Source: Lysobacteraceae bacterium PS02340 (GTDB lineage Bacteria > Pseudomonadota > Gammaproteobacteria > Xanthomonadales > Xanthomonadaceae). From it: 64,000 nucleotides of DNA. Positions 44,382-53,895 of the stretch are shown here, piece by piece. The position numbers and the translations under genes are program-made. The DNA is taken from assembly GCA_029959605.1 (NCBI GenBank), contig JASCOC010000001.1, positions 62,001 through 126,000 of the forward strand. Reading direction: 5' to 3'. How positions within the stretch are numbered: the stretch's first letter is position 1; each line of letters opens with the position of its first letter. The notes below the pieces were generated by a model. The model did not search any database. It worked only from the letters and a program-made list of their open reading frames with translations, and was not told the origin of the DNA.

Positions 44382-44465
44382 CGCGACGCTCCGTGTTGGG
44401 ATGCGCGCAGACTGCGCCGCCTGCGTGGGGGCACGCGGGCGGCTGTGTGAAGCGGAGAAGAAGTC

Positions 44466-45893
44466 TCAGCCGGTAGCCGGCAGCGGCAGCTCGACGATCG
44501 CGCACGTGCCGCCGCCCTCGCGATGTTCTAGTCGTACGGTGCCGCCGTGCAGCGCCGCGACCTCGGCCGCGAAGGCCAGCCCCAGACCACTGCTGCGGCT
44601 GCGCCCGCCGGGGCGCGGCAGCGAGAAGAAGCGCTCGAACACCCGCGGCAGCGCGTAGTCCGGCACGCCGGGGCCGCGATCGGCCACGACGATCCGCAGC
44701 TGCGCGCCATCGCTGTGTGCAACGACGTCGACCACGCCATCAGCCGGCGAGAAATCGCAGGCATTGTCGACGAGGTTCGACAGCAGTTGCCGCAGCAGGA
44801 AGGCGTCGCCGCGGATGCGCAGGTTCACGGCGTCGCCGCTATCCACCTGAAGTTCCACGCCGCCATCCGCGAACGGCGCGACGGCCGCGTCGATCAGCGT
44901 GCGCACGTCGATGTCGGTCGGCTGTTCGATCCGCTGACGATGCTCGACTGCAGCCAGCGCCAGCAGCTTGTCGATCATCTGTGCCATGCGCTCGCTCTGT
45001 TCGCGCACGCTGGTGGCAAAGCGCGCGCGGTCGGCTTCGGGCAAGGGCGATTCAAGCAGTTCCGAGGCGCCGCGCACCGCCGCCAGCGGTGCTTTCAGTT
45101 CGTGGGTCAGCGCATGCACGTAGCGCTCGACATATTGCTTGCCCTCCAGCCGCTCGCGCATCGTCTCCAGCGCGCGGCCGAGATCGGCAAACTCGCCGGC
45201 GGCATCCGGCAACGTCGCGCGTTCGCCGGCGGTCACCTTGTCGGCATACCGGCGCAGCCCCCCGAGCTGGCGCGACAGCCACCATGCCGCGAGCAGGCCG
45301 ACCGCCAGCGCTGTGCCAAGCAGCAGAAACCCCCAGCGCAGGATCGTGCGTTCGCTGCGGGCGATGAAGGGGGCGATCGCGCTGTTGGGCTTGGCGACCG
45401 TCAGGACGCCGACGACGCGGTTGCCGTCGCGGATCGGCGCGGCGACGTGCATCACCGACGTGCTGTCGTCGGCCGGATCGGTCCGCGTGGAGCGCGCGCC
45501 GTATTGGCCACGCAGCGTCAGCAGCACGTCGTTCCAGCGCGAGTAGTCGCGGCCCAGGTCGCGACCGGCGGAGTCGAACACCACGATGCCGTCGGCGTTC
45601 GTGACGTAGACGCGATACTCCGCCTGCGTCTTGCGGAAGCCCCAGATGTTGCCGCCGATGTCGCGTTCGCGCAGCGCGCGGACGCGGGTGGCGAACCGAC
45701 CGTCGTCGATGCGCCCGGCGAGAAAGTCATCGGTCGCCAGTTCCGCAAGCACGTTGGCGGTGTCGGCCAGCGTGTCTTCCATCGCCTGGCGCACACCCGG
45801 CTTGATCTCCTGGGTGAAGACGCGCATCAGCAGGAACGCCGCCAGCGCGACGATCAGGAAGTAGCCCAGCAGGATGCGCAGCCCGATGCGCAC
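44466..45893 (-). CDS. creC: Two-component sensor histidine kinase CreC
   Basis: 475 residues. N-terminal membrane segment (about 7-27), a periplasmic sensor region (about 30-180), a second membrane segment (about 184-204), HAMP, HisKA with His264 in VHALTHELKAPLAAVRG and a HATPase domain (LSNLVDNACDFSP, DRGPGVPDY, RSSGLGLAFAAEV). The start is GTG at 45893, one base after the creB stop (TGAGGTG), so translation is coupled. Signals sensed by CreC are not fixed; links to fermentation products and murein stress come from other species. Confidence 0.93.
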   Translation of the reverse strand: MRIGLRILLGYFLIVALAAFLLMRVFTQEIKPGVRQAMEDTLADTANVLAELATDDFLAGRIDDGRFATRVRALRERDIGGNIWGFRKTQAEYRVYVTNADGIVVFDSAGRDLGRDYSRWNDVLLTLRGQYGARSTRTDPADDSTSVMHVAAPIRDGNRVVGVLTVAKPNSAIAPFIARSERTILRWGFLLLGTALAVGLLAAWWLSRQLGGLRRYADKVTAGERATLPDAAGEFADLGRALETMRERLEGKQYVERYVHALTHELKAPLAAVRGASELLESPLPEADRARFATSVREQSERMAQMIDKLLALAAVEHRQRIEQPTDIDVRTLIDAAVAPFADGGVELQVDSGDAVNLRIRGDAFLLRQLLSNLVDNACDFSPADGVVDVVAHSDGAQLRIVVADRGPGVPDYALPRVFERFFSLPRPGGRSRSSGLGLAFAAEVAALHGGTVRLEHREGGGTCAIVELPLPATG

Positions 45894-45894
45894 C

Positions 45895-46572
45895 TCAGTC
45901 GAGATCCAGCGAATAGCCGATGCCGCGATGCGTGCGCAGCGGATCGGACCCGGGCGCGACCGCGCGCAATTTGCCGCGCACGGTCTTCACGTGGGTGTCG
46001 ACGGTGCGGTCCCCGCTGTCGAGCGCATCGCCCCAGACCCGCTCCATCAACTGCATGCGCGACAGCACCGCGCCCGGCCGGGCCAGCAGCGCGGCCAGCA
46101 GGCCGTACTCGTAGCGCGTGAGGTCGAGCGCATGGCCGTGATAGCGGATGCGCCGGCCTTCCGCGTCGTGCTCGAACGCACCACTGCGCGTCGCCTCGCC
46201 GCTCACCGTGTCGGGCGCGCGACGCAGGACCACCCGCACACGCGCCACCAGCTCGCGCAGCGAAAAGGGTTTGGCGATGTAGTCGTCGGCGCCGAGATCG
46301 AAACCGAGGACGCGCTCCGATTCCGCCGCCTGCGCGGTCAGGAAGATCACCGGCAGCGGCGCGCGCCGGCGCAGTTCACCGCACAACGCGAAGCCGCTGA
46401 TGTCCGGCAGGCCGACATCGAGGATCGCCAGATCGAATGCGGTGTCGACGACGGCCGCCCGCGCCTGCTGCCCGTCGAGGCAATGACGCACCGTGTGGCC
46501 GTCGGCCTGCAGCGCATAGACCACGGTCTCGGCGATCGCGATTTCGTCCTCGACCAGCAGAAGGCTAGCCAT
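45895..46572 (-). CDS. creB: Two-component response regulator CreB
   Basis: 225 residues. OmpR-type regulator. Acidic cluster LLLVEDEIAIAET, phosphoacceptor Asp52 in LAILDVGLPDISGF, Lys in YIAKPFSLRELVARV, and a winged helix with YEYGLLAALLARPGAVLSRMQL and VDTHVKTVRGKLR. The ATG at 46572 was preferred over a TTG one codon upstream. Head of creB-creC-creD. Confidence 0.94.
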   Translation of the reverse strand: MASLLLVEDEIAIAETVVYALQADGHTVRHCLDGQQARAAVVDTAFDLAILDVGLPDISGFALCGELRRRAPLPVIFLTAQAAESERVLGFDLGADDYIAKPFSLRELVARVRVVLRRAPDTVSGEATRSGAFEHDAEGRRIRYHGHALDLTRYEYGLLAALLARPGAVLSRMQLMERVWGDALDSGDRTVDTHVKTVRGKLRAVAPGSDPLRTHRGIGYSLDLD

Positions 46573-46705
46573 CAAGAAACCACCCTAGTGGAATTGCCAC
46601 GTTGACTGCGCGTCAACACGCAAGCGAGGGAGCGGCGGAGAGTGCGGGCCTCTGTGCCCAGCCGATGAAGACAGACAGAGACCGCAACATAGTGAGACGT
46701 CGCCC

Positions 46706-47137
46706 TCACAACGTCATGCGCGGAACCGGCGTGCTGCGGAGCTCCCTGGAATTGCGATAGGTGCATTCGCAAGCTCCGCTGGTGTTCCAGCGCGTCAGAA
46801 CATCCTGCGCATCTGCCTCGAACGTCTTCGTGCATTCCCCAAAGAGAGAGTCGCCTTCTTTCCAAGAGACGATTCGGGTTCCATCCCGATTTTCGAACGT
46901 CGCAGCAGGCGCTCCCCATTTCGCAACCACCTCAGGCAAGTTCGCGCCTATCCAAGATTGCATGGAATCGTTGAGCGTGCTGGGGCGCCATTTGGAAAGA
47001 AGACTACCTAGACGAATTCCATCGCAACTGCCGAGTGCTCGGTCGCTTTCGGCGACTGCCGCACCCGTAAACGCCATACCAAGAAGACCTGCCAGCGTCG
47101 AAATTGCCAGCCACTTCGCTTTCCTTCCGTTCTCCAT
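46706..47137 (-). CDS. Hypothetical secreted protein, AT-richer than its neighbours
   Basis: 143 residues. Signal peptide about 1-29 (basic MENGRKAKW, then a hydrophobic core ending AVAES). GGAGGG six bases before the ATG is a strong ribosome binding site. The mature part has five Cys (residues near 38, 105, 121, 123 and the CECTYR motif), and a W-x-G-A-N-L-P-E-V-V-A-K-W-G-A-P segment that resembles small periplasmic SmpA/BamE-like or other outer-membrane-assembly folds, but not strongly. GC content is visibly lower than around it. Unknown function; a recent arrival is possible. Confidence 0.7.
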   Translation of the reverse strand: MENGRKAKWLAISTLAGLLGMAFTGAAVAESDRALGSCDGIRLGSLLSKWRPSTLNDSMQSWIGANLPEVVAKWGAPAATFENRDGTRIVSWKEGDSLFGECTKTFEADAQDVLTRWNTSGACECTYRNSRELRSTPVPRMTL

Positions 47138-47300
47138 CGCTGTCCCTCCCCTCGTGGATTCCCAGAAGACGGATGATCCTCAACTTGCTCGCAGCTTTGC
47201 AACTGGGAAGCTGGTTGTGAAAGAGCAGATGCGACTGCGAGTGAGAACCGGAGCCTTCCCGCGGTTCGCATATCGGAGCACCGCGTCCGATACTGTTGCG

Positions 47301-48158
47301 ATGAATTACCAGCACGCCTTCCATGCCGGCAACCACGCCGACGTCCTCAAGCACCTCGTGGTGCTCGCGATCTGCGATGCGCTGACGGCCAAACCCGCGC
47401 CCTGCTTCGCGCTCGACACCCACGCGGGCGGCGGCGTCTATCGCCTGCGCGAGGAGCGTGCCCGGCGCACCGGCGAGGCCGACGACGGCATCAGCCTGCT
47501 GCTGGCGACCGCGCCGAAGCAGCCGTTGGTCGCGCGCTATCTGGCAGCGGTCAATGCCTGCCGGGCCGAGCACGGCGCCGATGCCTATCCCGGTTCGCCT
47601 TGGCTGCTGGCGCATGCCTTGCGCGAGCAGGACCGCATCGCCTGCTTCGAGACCGAACCGGCGGCCGCGGGTGCGCTGCGCCGGGCCCTGGGCGCCGACC
47701 CGCGCGTCGCGATCCATTCGGGCGACGGCTACGCGGCATTCAAATCGCTGCTGCCGCCGAAGATCGGCGACCAGCGGTTCAACCGCGGCCTGGTGCTGGT
47801 CGACCCACCCTACGAGGCGCAGGCGGCCGAGTTCGAGATCGCCCTCAAGGCGATGCGCGAGGGGCTGACGCGCTGGCCGCAGGGCATCCAGATGCTGTGG
47901 TATCCGATCAAGCAGCGCCGCACGCTGACGCCCTTCCTGCGTTCGGCCACCAAGCTGCAGACCAAATCCTCGCTGCTGGTCGAACTGCTGGTCCGCGCCG
48001 ACGACTCGCCGCTGCGCATGAACGGCAGCGGCCTGCTGATCCTCGACCCGCCGTGGCAGCTGGCGACCGCGCTCGCCCCCGCGCTCGACGCCCTGAAGGG
48101 CGCGATTGGCGAGGTCGGCGCCGACACCCGTCTGCACTGGTTGCGTGAGCCGGCCTGA
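47301..48158 (+). CDS. rlmJ: 23S rRNA adenine-N6 A2030 methyltransferase RlmJ
   Basis: 285 residues. Methylates A2030 of 23S rRNA on deproteinised RNA or early precursors. The ATG at 47301 begins the family N-terminus MNYQHAFHAGNHADVLKH; a longer open frame upstream was rejected. The AdoMet region LDTHAGGGVYRLREE and the catalytic motif LVDPPYE (with the D-P-P-Y of N6-adenine enzymes) are both visible. Confidence 0.95.
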   Translation: MNYQHAFHAGNHADVLKHLVVLAICDALTAKPAPCFALDTHAGGGVYRLREERARRTGEADDGISLLLATAPKQPLVARYLAAVNACRAEHGADAYPGSPWLLAHALREQDRIACFETEPAAAGALRRALGADPRVAIHSGDGYAAFKSLLPPKIGDQRFNRGLVLVDPPYEAQAAEFEIALKAMREGLTRWPQGIQMLWYPIKQRRTLTPFLRSATKLQTKSSLLVELLVRADDSPLRMNGSGLLILDPPWQLATALAPALDALKGAIGEVGADTRLHWLREPA

Positions 48159-48279
48159 ACGCTGCACGTCGACCTGTCTGATGAATGGGGAAACTTCGCG
48201 CAACCGGCGCGACCCCTTCACGGTTCGTGAATAGACGGTCCGGGTAAGGTCAAGCAAATCCGTTCACACACGACTTTCG

Positions 48280-48855
48280 ATGACCGCACGCAACCGACTT
48301 CCCCCGTGGCACGAGGAGATCCGCCTCGCCAATGGTCGCCAGGTGCTGATCCGCCCCATCCGCCCTGCCGACGCTGAGCCGCTCCGTGCGTCGTTCGCGC
48401 TGCTCGAGCCCGATGAGGTCAGGCAGCGCTTCCTGTATGCGAAGGCGGAACTGTCGCCCGAAACCGCGAACCGCCTGACCCAGCCGAATCCAAAGTCGGA
48501 GTTCGTGCTGGTCGCCGCCGAGCCCTATACGCCCGGCGACGCGCTTGTGGGTGCGGTGGCCCGTGCGGCCGTGCTGCCAGGCACGCGCCAGGCCGAGTTC
48601 CACATTCTGGTGAGCCATTACGTGGCCGGGATGGGTCTGGGCCGGCACATGCTCCGTCGTCTCGTGCGCTGGGCGAAGGGCAAGCGCCTGGAGCGCATCT
48701 TCGGCGACGTGCTGGAGGAGAACGAGCCGATGCTCGCCCTGGCCAAGTCGCTCAGCTTCCAGCAGCAGGCCGTCGAGGCGCCGGGCATGGTCCGGGTGTC
48801 GCTCGAACTCAAGCGCCAGGTCGTCGATACCACACCGAACGTGCGCCTGGGCTGA
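48280..48855 (+). CDS. GNAT-family acetyltransferase
   Basis: 191 residues. The motif LPPWHEEIRLANGRQVLIRPI and the GNAT core QAEFHILVSHYVAGMGLGRHMLRRLVRWA (acetyl-CoA loop G-M-G-L-G-R) resemble the acetyltransferase module linked to acyl-CoA synthetases and to lysine acetylation (Pat-like). Substrate unknown. A hairpin follows at 48870. Confidence 0.8.
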   Translation: MTARNRLPPWHEEIRLANGRQVLIRPIRPADAEPLRASFALLEPDEVRQRFLYAKAELSPETANRLTQPNPKSEFVLVAAEPYTPGDALVGAVARAAVLPGTRQAEFHILVSHYVAGMGLGRHMLRRLVRWAKGKRLERIFGDVLEENEPMLALAKSLSFQQQAVEAPGMVRVSLELKRQVVDTTPNVRLG

Positions 48856-48869
48856 CCGGTTACACCCCA

Positions 48870-48890
48870 CCGCGCCGGTCTCCGGCGCGG
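48870..48890 (+). terminator. Hairpin after the GNAT gene
   Basis: Nine-base stem CCGCGCCGG (48870-48878) with CCGGCGCGG (48882-48890), three-base loop, then only TTCC. It sits between the GNAT gene and mfd. Confidence 0.45.
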
Positions 48891-49009
48891 TTCCGCCTGC
48901 ACCGTCGCAGGTTCTGCGACGCGCTCGTCTAGACTTCACACCCTGATTCGCGCCGGCCATGTGGCTTTCGGCGCTGTCGTTGTTTTGTGTTCCGCCATCC
49001 GGATCTCCC

Positions 49010-52000
49010 ATGCCGCACGCCGTCATCGCTTCGCCTCCCCTGCCCACCGCCGGTCATGCACGCGCCTGGTGGAGGGCGCCCGCCAGTCGCAGCGCGCTGG
49101 CGTGGGCAGTGCTGCAGGCGGCGCGGACGCACGACGGACCGTTGCTGCTGGTCGCCCGCGACAATCACGGCGCGCAGCAGCTCGAACACGATCTGCGCAC
49201 GCTGGGCGGCGACGATCACGATCTGCCGGTGGTGCCGTTCCCCGACTGGGAAACCCTGCCCTACGACCGTTTCAGCCCGCATCCGGACATCGTCTCGCAG
49301 CGCCTCGCCGCCCTGCACCGCCTGCCGTCGCTGAAGCGCGGCATCGTCGTGGTGCCGGTGCAGACGCTGATGCAGCGCCTCGCGCCGGTCCGGCATGTCT
49401 CCGGCGCGAGCTTCGATCTGGATGTCGGCCAGAGGCTGGATCTCGACGCCGAGAAGCGCCGGCTCGAAAGCGCCGGCTATGCGCACGTGCCGCAGGTCCA
49501 CGATCCGGGCGACTTCGCGGTGCGCGGCGGCCTGCTCGACGTCTATCCGATGGGCGCCGACCAGCCCTATCGCATCGAGCTGTTCGACGATGCGATCGAA
49601 ACCATCCGCGCCTTCGATCCCGAATCGCAGCGCTCGCTCGACAAGATCGCCGCGCTGCGCATGCTGCCCGGCCGCGAAGTACCGCTGGACGACGCCGCGA
49701 CCGCGCGCGCGATGGATACGCTGCGCGAGCGCTTCGACATCGATACCCGCCGCAGCGGTCTGTACCAGGACCTCAAGGCCGGCGCCGCGCCGGCCGGCAT
49801 CGAATACTACCTGCCGCTGTTCTTCGAGGCGCCGCGCCGCGCGCTGGTCGACAAGGGCGAGGCCCCGCTGTCGACGGCAACGCTGTTCGATTACCTGCCG
49901 GCGAACACGCTGCCGGTCATCGACACGGGTGCGTCGCTGGCCAGCGATCATTTCTGGACGCAGCAGGTCCTGCACCGCTACGACCAGCTCCGTCACGACA
50001 TCGAACGGCCGCTGCTGCCGCCGCCCGAGCTGTGGCTCACCCCGGACGCGCTGCGCGAGCGGCTCAACCAGGGCGCGCGCGTCGAAGTCTGCGACGCCGA
50101 ACATCCGCGCCACGCGCAGGCGTCAGAGCTCGGCGACCAGCCAGCGCCCGACCTGCCGCTGGCCGCACGCGACCACACGCCGGCCGATGCGCTGGTGACC
50201 TTTATCGGCAGCTATCCGGGCCGGGTGCTGATCGCCGCCGATTCGGCCGGTCGCCGCGAAGCACTGCTGGAAATCCTGCACGCGGGCAAGCTGCGACCTT
50301 CGGTGCTGCAGGACTTCCCGGGTTTCATCGCGGAGACGGACACCAGGTTCGCCGTCGCGATCGCGCCGCTCGACAACGGCTTCGCCCTCGATGCACCGCA
50401 ACTGACGGTGCTCACCGAGCGCCAGCTGTTTCCCGAACGTGCCGCGCAGCCGCGTCGCCGCAAGCGGGCCGCGCGCGATCCCGACAGCATCATCCGCGAT
50501 CTCGGCGAACTCAGCGAAGGCTCGCCGATCGTCCACGAGGATCACGGCGTCGGTCGCTATCGCGGGCTCGTCGTGCTCGAAGCCGGTGGCCAGCCGGGCG
50601 AATACCTCGACATCGAGTACGCCAAAGGCGATCGCCTCTATGTGCCGGTGTCGCAGCTGCATCTGGTCAACCGCTATTCGGGCGCATCGCCGGAAACCGC
50701 GCCGCTGCATTCGCTCGGTGGCGAGGCCTGGACCAAGGCGCGCAAGAAGGCCGCCGACAAGGTCCGCGACGTCGCAGCCGAGCTGCTGGAGATCCAGGCC
50801 AAGCGCCAGGCGCGCGCCGGCCTCGCGCTGGAAGTCGACCGCACGATGTACGAGCCGTTCGCGGCCGCGTTCCCGTTCGAGGAAACGCCCGACCAGCACG
50901 CGGCGATCGAAGCGATGATCCGCGACCTCGGCTCCAGCCAGCCGATGGACCGCGTGGTCTGCGGCGACGTGGGATTCGGCAAGACCGAGGTCGCGGTGCG
51001 CGCAGCCTTTGTCGCCGCCGCGGCCGGCAAGCAGGTCGCGGTGCTGGTGCCGACCACCCTGCTCGCCGAACAGCACTACCGCACGATGGCCGACCGCTTC
51101 GCCGACTGGCCGATCCGCGTCGAAGTGCTGTCGCGCTTCAAGAGCACCAAGGAGATCAAGACCGAGATCGGCAAGATCACCGACGGCACGCTCGACGTCA
51201 TCGTCGGCACGCACCGGCTGCTGCAGCCAGACGTGAAGTTCAAGGATCTGGGTCTGGTCATCGTCGACGAGGAACAGCGTTTCGGTGTGCGCCAGAAGGA
51301 AGCGCTGAAAGCGCTGCGCGCGAACGTGCATCTGCTCACGCTCACCGCGACGCCGATTCCGCGCACGCTCAACATGGCGATGGCCGGCCTGCGCGATCTG
51401 TCGATCATCGCGACGCCGCCGGCGCATCGCCTCGCGGTGCAGACCTTCGTCGTGCCCTGGGACGACGCGCAGCTGCGCGAAGCCTTCCAGCGCGAGCTCA
51501 GCCGCGGCGGCCAGGTGTATTTCCTGCACAACGATGTCGAGAGCATCGGCCGCATGCAGCGCGAACTGGAAGAACTCGTGCCCGAGGCGCGCATCGGCAT
51601 CGCCCACGGCCAGATGCCCGAGCGCGAGCTCGAAAAGGTGATGCTGGATTTCAACAAGCAGCGCTTCAATGTGCTGCTGTGCTCGACGATCATCGAGTCG
51701 GGCATCGACATCCCCAATGCCAACACCATCATCATCAACCGCGCCGACAAGTTCGGCCTCGCCCAGCTGCACCAGCTGCGTGGCCGCGTCGGTCGCTCGC
51801 ATCACCGGGCCTATGCGTATCTGGTGATTCCCGACCAGCGTTCGATCAGCAGCGATGCGAAGAAGCGACTGGAAGCGATCGCGTCGATGGACGAACTCGG
51901 CGCCGGCTTCACCCTGTCGACCCACGATCTGGAAATCCGCGGCGCCGGCGAGCTGCTGGGCGAAGGCCAGAGCGGACAGATGGCCGAGGTCGGTTTCAGC

Positions 52001-52531
52001 CTCTACACCGAGCTGCTGGAACGCGCGGTGCGCAGCATCAAGCAGGGCAAGCTGCCGGATGTCGACGATGTGGACGCGCGTGGCGCCGACATCGAGCTGC
52101 ACGTGCCCGCGCTGATTCCCGAGGATTACCTGCCCGACGTGCACACGCGCCTGATGCTCTACAAGCGCATCAGCAGTGCGCGCGACATCGACAAGCTGCG
52201 CGAGCTGCAGGTCGAGATGATCGACCGGTTCGGACTGCTGCCCGATCCCGCGAAGCACCTGTTCCAGATCGCCGACCTCAAGCTGCAGGCCACCGCGCTC
52301 GGCCTGCGCAAGCTGGATCTCGGCGACACGGGCGGCCGCGTGCAGTTCGTCGAGAAGCCGAAGGTCGATCCGATGGCGGTGATCCGCCTGATCCAGGGAC
52401 AGCCCAAGCACTACAAGATGGATGGGCCCGACAAACTGCGGATCACCCTGGACCTGCCGGACGCCGAGACGCGCATCCAGGCCGCACGTGGACTGCTGAT
52501 CGCGCTGGCGCCGTCGCAGGCGGCCAAGTGA
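49010..52531 (+). CDS. mfd: Transcription-repair coupling factor Mfd
   Basis: 1173 residues. Displaces RNA polymerase stalled at DNA damage and recruits UvrA. Order: UvrB-like modules 1-3 (about 1-350), the CarD/RID domain that binds RNA polymerase (about 490-580, GSPIVHEDHGVGRYRGLVV), the SF2 translocase with Walker A GDVGFGKTEVA (Lys658) and the D-E-E-Q box (Asp753), SAT motif in TLTATPIPRTL, and the C-terminal TRCF domain (about 1010-1120). The ATG at 49010 is chosen over ATG 48959 because the family N-terminus begins here. Convergent with the acvB-like gene. Confidence 0.97.
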   Translation: MPHAVIASPPLPTAGHARAWWRAPASRSALAWAVLQAARTHDGPLLLVARDNHGAQQLEHDLRTLGGDDHDLPVVPFPDWETLPYDRFSPHPDIVSQRLAALHRLPSLKRGIVVVPVQTLMQRLAPVRHVSGASFDLDVGQRLDLDAEKRRLESAGYAHVPQVHDPGDFAVRGGLLDVYPMGADQPYRIELFDDAIETIRAFDPESQRSLDKIAALRMLPGREVPLDDAATARAMDTLRERFDIDTRRSGLYQDLKAGAAPAGIEYYLPLFFEAPRRALVDKGEAPLSTATLFDYLPANTLPVIDTGASLASDHFWTQQVLHRYDQLRHDIERPLLPPPELWLTPDALRERLNQGARVEVCDAEHPRHAQASELGDQPAPDLPLAARDHTPADALVTFIGSYPGRVLIAADSAGRREALLEILHAGKLRPSVLQDFPGFIAETDTRFAVAIAPLDNGFALDAPQLTVLTERQLFPERAAQPRRRKRAARDPDSIIRDLGELSEGSPIVHEDHGVGRYRGLVVLEAGGQPGEYLDIEYAKGDRLYVPVSQLHLVNRYSGASPETAPLHSLGGEAWTKARKKAADKVRDVAAELLEIQAKRQARAGLALEVDRTMYEPFAAAFPFEETPDQHAAIEAMIRDLGSSQPMDRVVCGDVGFGKTEVAVRAAFVAAAAGKQVAVLVPTTLLAEQHYRTMADRFADWPIRVEVLSRFKSTKEIKTEIGKITDGTLDVIVGTHRLLQPDVKFKDLGLVIVDEEQRFGVRQKEALKALRANVHLLTLTATPIPRTLNMAMAGLRDLSIIATPPAHRLAVQTFVVPWDDAQLREAFQRELSRGGQVYFLHNDVESIGRMQRELEELVPEARIGIAHGQMPERELEKVMLDFNKQRFNVLLCSTIIESGIDIPNANTIIINRADKFGLAQLHQLRGRVGRSHHRAYAYLVIPDQRSISSDAKKRLEAIASMDELGAGFTLSTHDLEIRGAGELLGEGQSGQMAEVGFSLYTELLERAVRSIKQGKLPDVDDVDARGADIELHVPALIPEDYLPDVHTRLMLYKRISSARDIDKLRELQVEMIDRFGLLPDPAKHLFQIADLKLQATALGLRKLDLGDTGGRVQFVEKPKVDPMAVIRLIQGQPKHYKMDGPDKLRITLDLPDAETRIQAARGLLIALAPSQAAK

Positions 52532-52541
52532 TGCACCGCCA

Positions 52542-52558
52542 GCGCTGATGCTCAGCGC
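52542..52558. terminator. Possible bidirectional hairpin between mfd and the convergent gene
   Basis: GCGCTGA (52542-52548) pairs with TCAGCGC (52552-52558), extended by CACCGC/GCGGTG with a few unpaired bases. The arms cover the stop codon of the minus-strand gene. No T run. Confidence 0.35.
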
Positions 52559-53895
52559 GGTGCTTCGGCCGTGCTGGACAGGATCAGGTCGGCGAGCCGC
52601 GCGTAGTCGCCGCCGAAGTGGTGACCGCCGGGCAGCGTGCGCACGGTGACGTGGCCCGGCGGCAATGCTGCGCAGGTCGCGTCCGTATCGCCCTCGCCTT
52701 CGATGCACAGCGTGTGCCCGGCCGACAGACGCAGCACTTCCGGTGCGATCTCCAGCGCATCGTCGTCGCCTGCCGACAGCCAGTTGCCGACGTGGAACTC
52801 GAACGACGCGCGCTTGCCCAGTCCCATCAGCACCGTGTGTGCAACGGTCACGCGCGTGGACGCCGGCAGACGGTTGACCGCGAACGGCAGCACGTCCGCG
52901 CCCTGCGAATAGCCGATCAGCAGCACCTGCGGGCGCTGCCATCGCGCGGCATACGCGCGAACCACGCGGTCCAGATCGCGGGCGAGCCCGTCGGGGGTCC
53001 GCGCGGACCAGAAATAGCGCAGCGAATCGAATCCCACGACCGGAATGCCGCGCGCGGCGAGCGCGGCGGCGACTTCGGCATCGAGGCCCGCCCATCCCCC
53101 GTCGCCGCTGAGCAGTACGGCGAACACCGGTTGCGCCGTGCCGGTTGCGGGCACCTCGACCAGCGGCAGATCACGCACGTCGGCCGGCGGGGGCGGAGGC
53201 TGCCTGCGTGCCGATGCGGTGGCGAACGCGCCTACGGCGGCGACCAGCGGCGGCAGCGCATCACCATGCGCGCGCACCGCGGCGCCCTCGATGGTGCCGG
53301 CGAAGGGCTGCAATTCCGTCGACTGGCGCGCATCGCCCAGCGCCAGCCACGGCGTCGCCAACGTCGACACCGCCTGCAGCGCTACTGTCTTCGACACCGG
53401 CGTCGACGCCTTGAACAGCGTGCCCGCTCCTTTGCACGGCGGCTTGCCGAGCGCGAGCAGCGGCAGCGCGCCACGCGTGATCGCGCCGGCGAACACACCG
53501 CGATCGGCCTGCGCGGCCATCGCGTAGACGATCGCAGCACCGTCGCCCTGCCCGACCAGCACCGGCGGCCGGTAGTCGGGCAGCCGGGCGTAGCCCTGCA
53601 GCCAGTGCGAGAGATTCTCGAGATCGCCGTCGGGAAACGCGCAAGGACCCCCGTCCCTTGCGAATGCGGCCTGCAGGCGCGCCACGTCGATCGCCGCGAC
53701 CAGCGCACCCTCGCGCGCGAGCGCGGTCGCCGTGGCGGCATCGTCGCCGCTGCCGAGCAGCAGCACGGTGTGCGTGGCCGGCTGCGCCGGACGCGTCAGC
53801 GCGACATCGTGAAAGAAACCGTGGCTCACGCGCTCCTGCGCGGCCGCGGGACACGTGCACAGCAGTGCGAGCACACAGATCCACAGCAGTCTCAT
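52552..53895 (-). CDS. acvB: AcvB/VirJ-like alpha/beta hydrolase, probable aminoacyl-phosphatidylglycerol hydrolase
   Basis: 447 residues. Signal peptide about 1-19 (LLWICVLALLCTCPAAAQ). Two alpha/beta-hydrolase-like halves; the C-terminal VirJ domain has the nucleophile Ser330 in LIGYSQGADVLPFAV, an oxyanion-type LLSGDGGWAGLD and the His in LPGGHHFGGDY. In Agrobacterium, AcvB cleaves lysyl-phosphatidylglycerol in the periplasm, and in Rhizobium it lies next to lpiA (mprF). Here it overlaps mprF by four bases (ATGA), so a synthetase and its presumed eraser are translated together. The lipid hydrolysed here is inferred. Confidence 0.85.
   Translation of the reverse strand: MRLLWICVLALLCTCPAAAQERVSHGFFHDVALTRPAQPATHTVLLLGSGDDAATATALAREGALVAAIDVARLQAAFARDGGPCAFPDGDLENLSHWLQGYARLPDYRPPVLVGQGDGAAIVYAMAAQADRGVFAGAITRGALPLLALGKPPCKGAGTLFKASTPVSKTVALQAVSTLATPWLALGDARQSTELQPFAGTIEGAAVRAHGDALPPLVAAVGAFATASARRQPPPPPADVRDLPLVEVPATGTAQPVFAVLLSGDGGWAGLDAEVAAALAARGIPVVGFDSLRYFWSARTPDGLARDLDRVVRAYAARWQRPQVLLIGYSQGADVLPFAVNRLPASTRVTVAHTVLMGLGKRASFEFHVGNWLSAGDDDALEIAPEVLRLSAGHTLCIEGEGDTDATCAALPPGHVTVRTLPGGHHFGGDYARLADLILSSTAEAPR

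Noticed and set aside
44382..44465. Possible CreB binding site (TTCAC repeat) before creD
   Set aside because: Only one reversed half-site was found, without the second half at the proper distance.
46761..47300. Upstream extension of the rlmJ frame
   Set aside because: It reads through the opposite-strand orphan gene and lacks conservation; the family start is the ATG at 47301.
50123..53095. A 990-codon open frame on the minus strand opposite mfd
   Set aside because: Antisense shadow of mfd; no motif and no ribosome binding site, while mfd has all helicase motifs.
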